Source: Alsobacter soli
Lineage (GTDB): Bacteria; Pseudomonadota; Alphaproteobacteria; Rhizobiales; Beijerinckiaceae
Direction of reading: 5' to 3'
NCBI GenBank assembly: GCA_945883115.1
Contig: CAMCXA010000001.1
Span: 62,001 to 126,000 of the forward strand
Length of the DNA: 64,000 bases
Made by a program: the position numbers and the translations under genes. The notes under the pieces were generated by a model. That model saw only the letters and a list, made by a program, of their open reading frames with translations, was not told the DNA's origin and did no database searches. Below, piece after piece: positions 63,612-64,000 of the stretch (positions are counted from its first letter, which is position 1; each line of letters opens with the position of its first letter).

Positions 63612-64000
63612 AGCGGATCATCGGGCTATACCTCGTTCTTTTTTTGGGATTTTCAGGTGCGGCATTGGCCGTGCAACCGGACGAGGTGCTGGCTGACAAA
63701 GCGCTTGAGGCGCGGGCACGTGCGCTTTCGACGGAGTTGCGGTGCCTCGTTTGCCAGAACCAGTCGATTGATGATTCGAACGCGCCGCTCGCACGCGATT
63801 TGCGCTTGATCGTGCGGGAAAAGCTGGTTGCGGGCGAGAGCGAGGATGCCATTCTTGCATTTCTTGTCGCGCGTTATGGCGAGTTTGTGCTGCTGAAGCC
63901 GAGATTTACGATGGCGACGGCCTTGCTGTGGCTCGGTCCGTTTCTTGTTCTGCTTGCCGGCGGGATCGGCATTGTCCTCGTGGCACGACGCCGGCGGGTG
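63608..64000 (+). CDS. ccmH: Cytochrome c maturation protein CcmH (partial)
   Basis: Signal peptide then CxxC in [19 protein letters not shown], and [19 protein letters not shown]. Membrane helix near the window edge. At least 131 codons; the 3' end is outside the window. Thiol-disulfide protein that keeps apocytochrome CxxCH reduced. Confidence 0.93.
   Translation, partial: MKRIIGLYLVLFLGFSGAALAVQPDEVLADKALEARARALSTELRCLVCQNQSIDDSNAPLARDLRLIVREKLVAGESEDAILAFLVARYGEFVLLKPRFTMATALLWLGPFLVLLAGGIGIVLVARRRRV

Noticed and set aside
1-64000. CRISPR arrays, complete insertion sequences, rRNA genes, tRNA genes
   Set aside because: No regularly spaced repeats, transposase motifs or conserved RNA sequences were seen apart from the SRP RNA.

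Overview
The window is chromosomal DNA from an alphaproteobacterium, most probably of the Hyphomicrobiales (Rhizobiales). The signs are the conserved order SRP RNA-dnaX-ybaB-recR with a DnaX that has lost its zinc cysteines, a RibB with a degenerate RibA-like tail, a SufE/DUF5330/histidine kinase/DUF1491 block, an NrtR-type NAD regulator, and a FeuPQ-like pair next to ccmIEFH. No rRNA, tRNA or CRISPR array was found. The only RNA gene I am confident of is the SRP RNA.

Layout. 1-2.2 kb: 3' part of a peptide-type ABC substrate-binding protein and recR. 2.2-4.6 kb: ybaB, dnaX and the SRP RNA. 4.6-5.3 kb: a BrnT/BrnA toxin-antitoxin pair. 5.3-10.6 kb: HIT protein, nudC, an HTH-ribB fusion, aroC, a histidine phosphatase and fabI. 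10.8-15.7 kb: kup, MOSC protein, DnaJ-like chaperone, a lipoprotein and pdxH. 15.7-22.8 kb: SDR, Phd/VapC pair, NUDIX, dihydroorotase, ygfZ, tag, HD hydrolase, tyrosine phosphatase and the NrtR-like regulator. 23-27 kb: ald with its divergent Lrp regulator, then xseB-tlyA-23S rRNA methyltransferase. 27-48 kb is clearly AT-richer and holds mostly metabolic and housekeeping genes: FAD oxidase, SRAP, SDR, acyl-CoA dehydrogenase, tsaC/Sua5, LysR, acuI-like, msrB, sodB, murJ, mmsA/iolA, LysR, iolB, ppc, preT-preA and sufE. 48-53.9 kb: DUF5330, histidine kinase, peptidoglycan-binding protein, DUF1491, DUF2336, a small ORF, a lipoprotein and YcgN. 54-57 kb is an accessory patch: a possible terminase-small-like gene, a promoter with a UUCG hairpin, an AbrB/PemK toxin-antitoxin pair, a trypsin-like protease, and a fused remnant of a head-tail connector, an endolysin and a holin. 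57-64 kb: exported small protein, FeuP-like regulator, FeuQ-like kinase, a glycine-zipper lipoprotein and the cytochrome c maturation genes ccmI-ccmE-ccmF-ccmH, with ccmH cut by the window edge.

How the genes work together. Translationally coupled runs (ATGA, TGATG or GTGA junctions) mark likely operons: HIT-nudC, ygfZ-tag-HD, xseB-tlyA-methyltransferase, kinase-PG-binding-DUF1491 and ccmIEFH. Several promoters carry palindromes that suggest control. A TGACCA-AT-TGGTCA site precedes the pyrimidine-degrading preTA. A 19-bp palindrome precedes the HTH-ribB fusion. Palindromes or repeats also precede phd-vapC, brnT, sodB and the mmsA-LysR divergent pair.

The most unusual items are four. The first is an HTH domain fused in frame to RibB, with a strong internal ribosome-binding site and an upstream palindrome. 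The second is the scar of a deleted phage or gene-transfer-agent cluster. The third is a pair of identical-type palindromes ahead of that cluster. The fourth is the sharp compositional change across the middle of the window.
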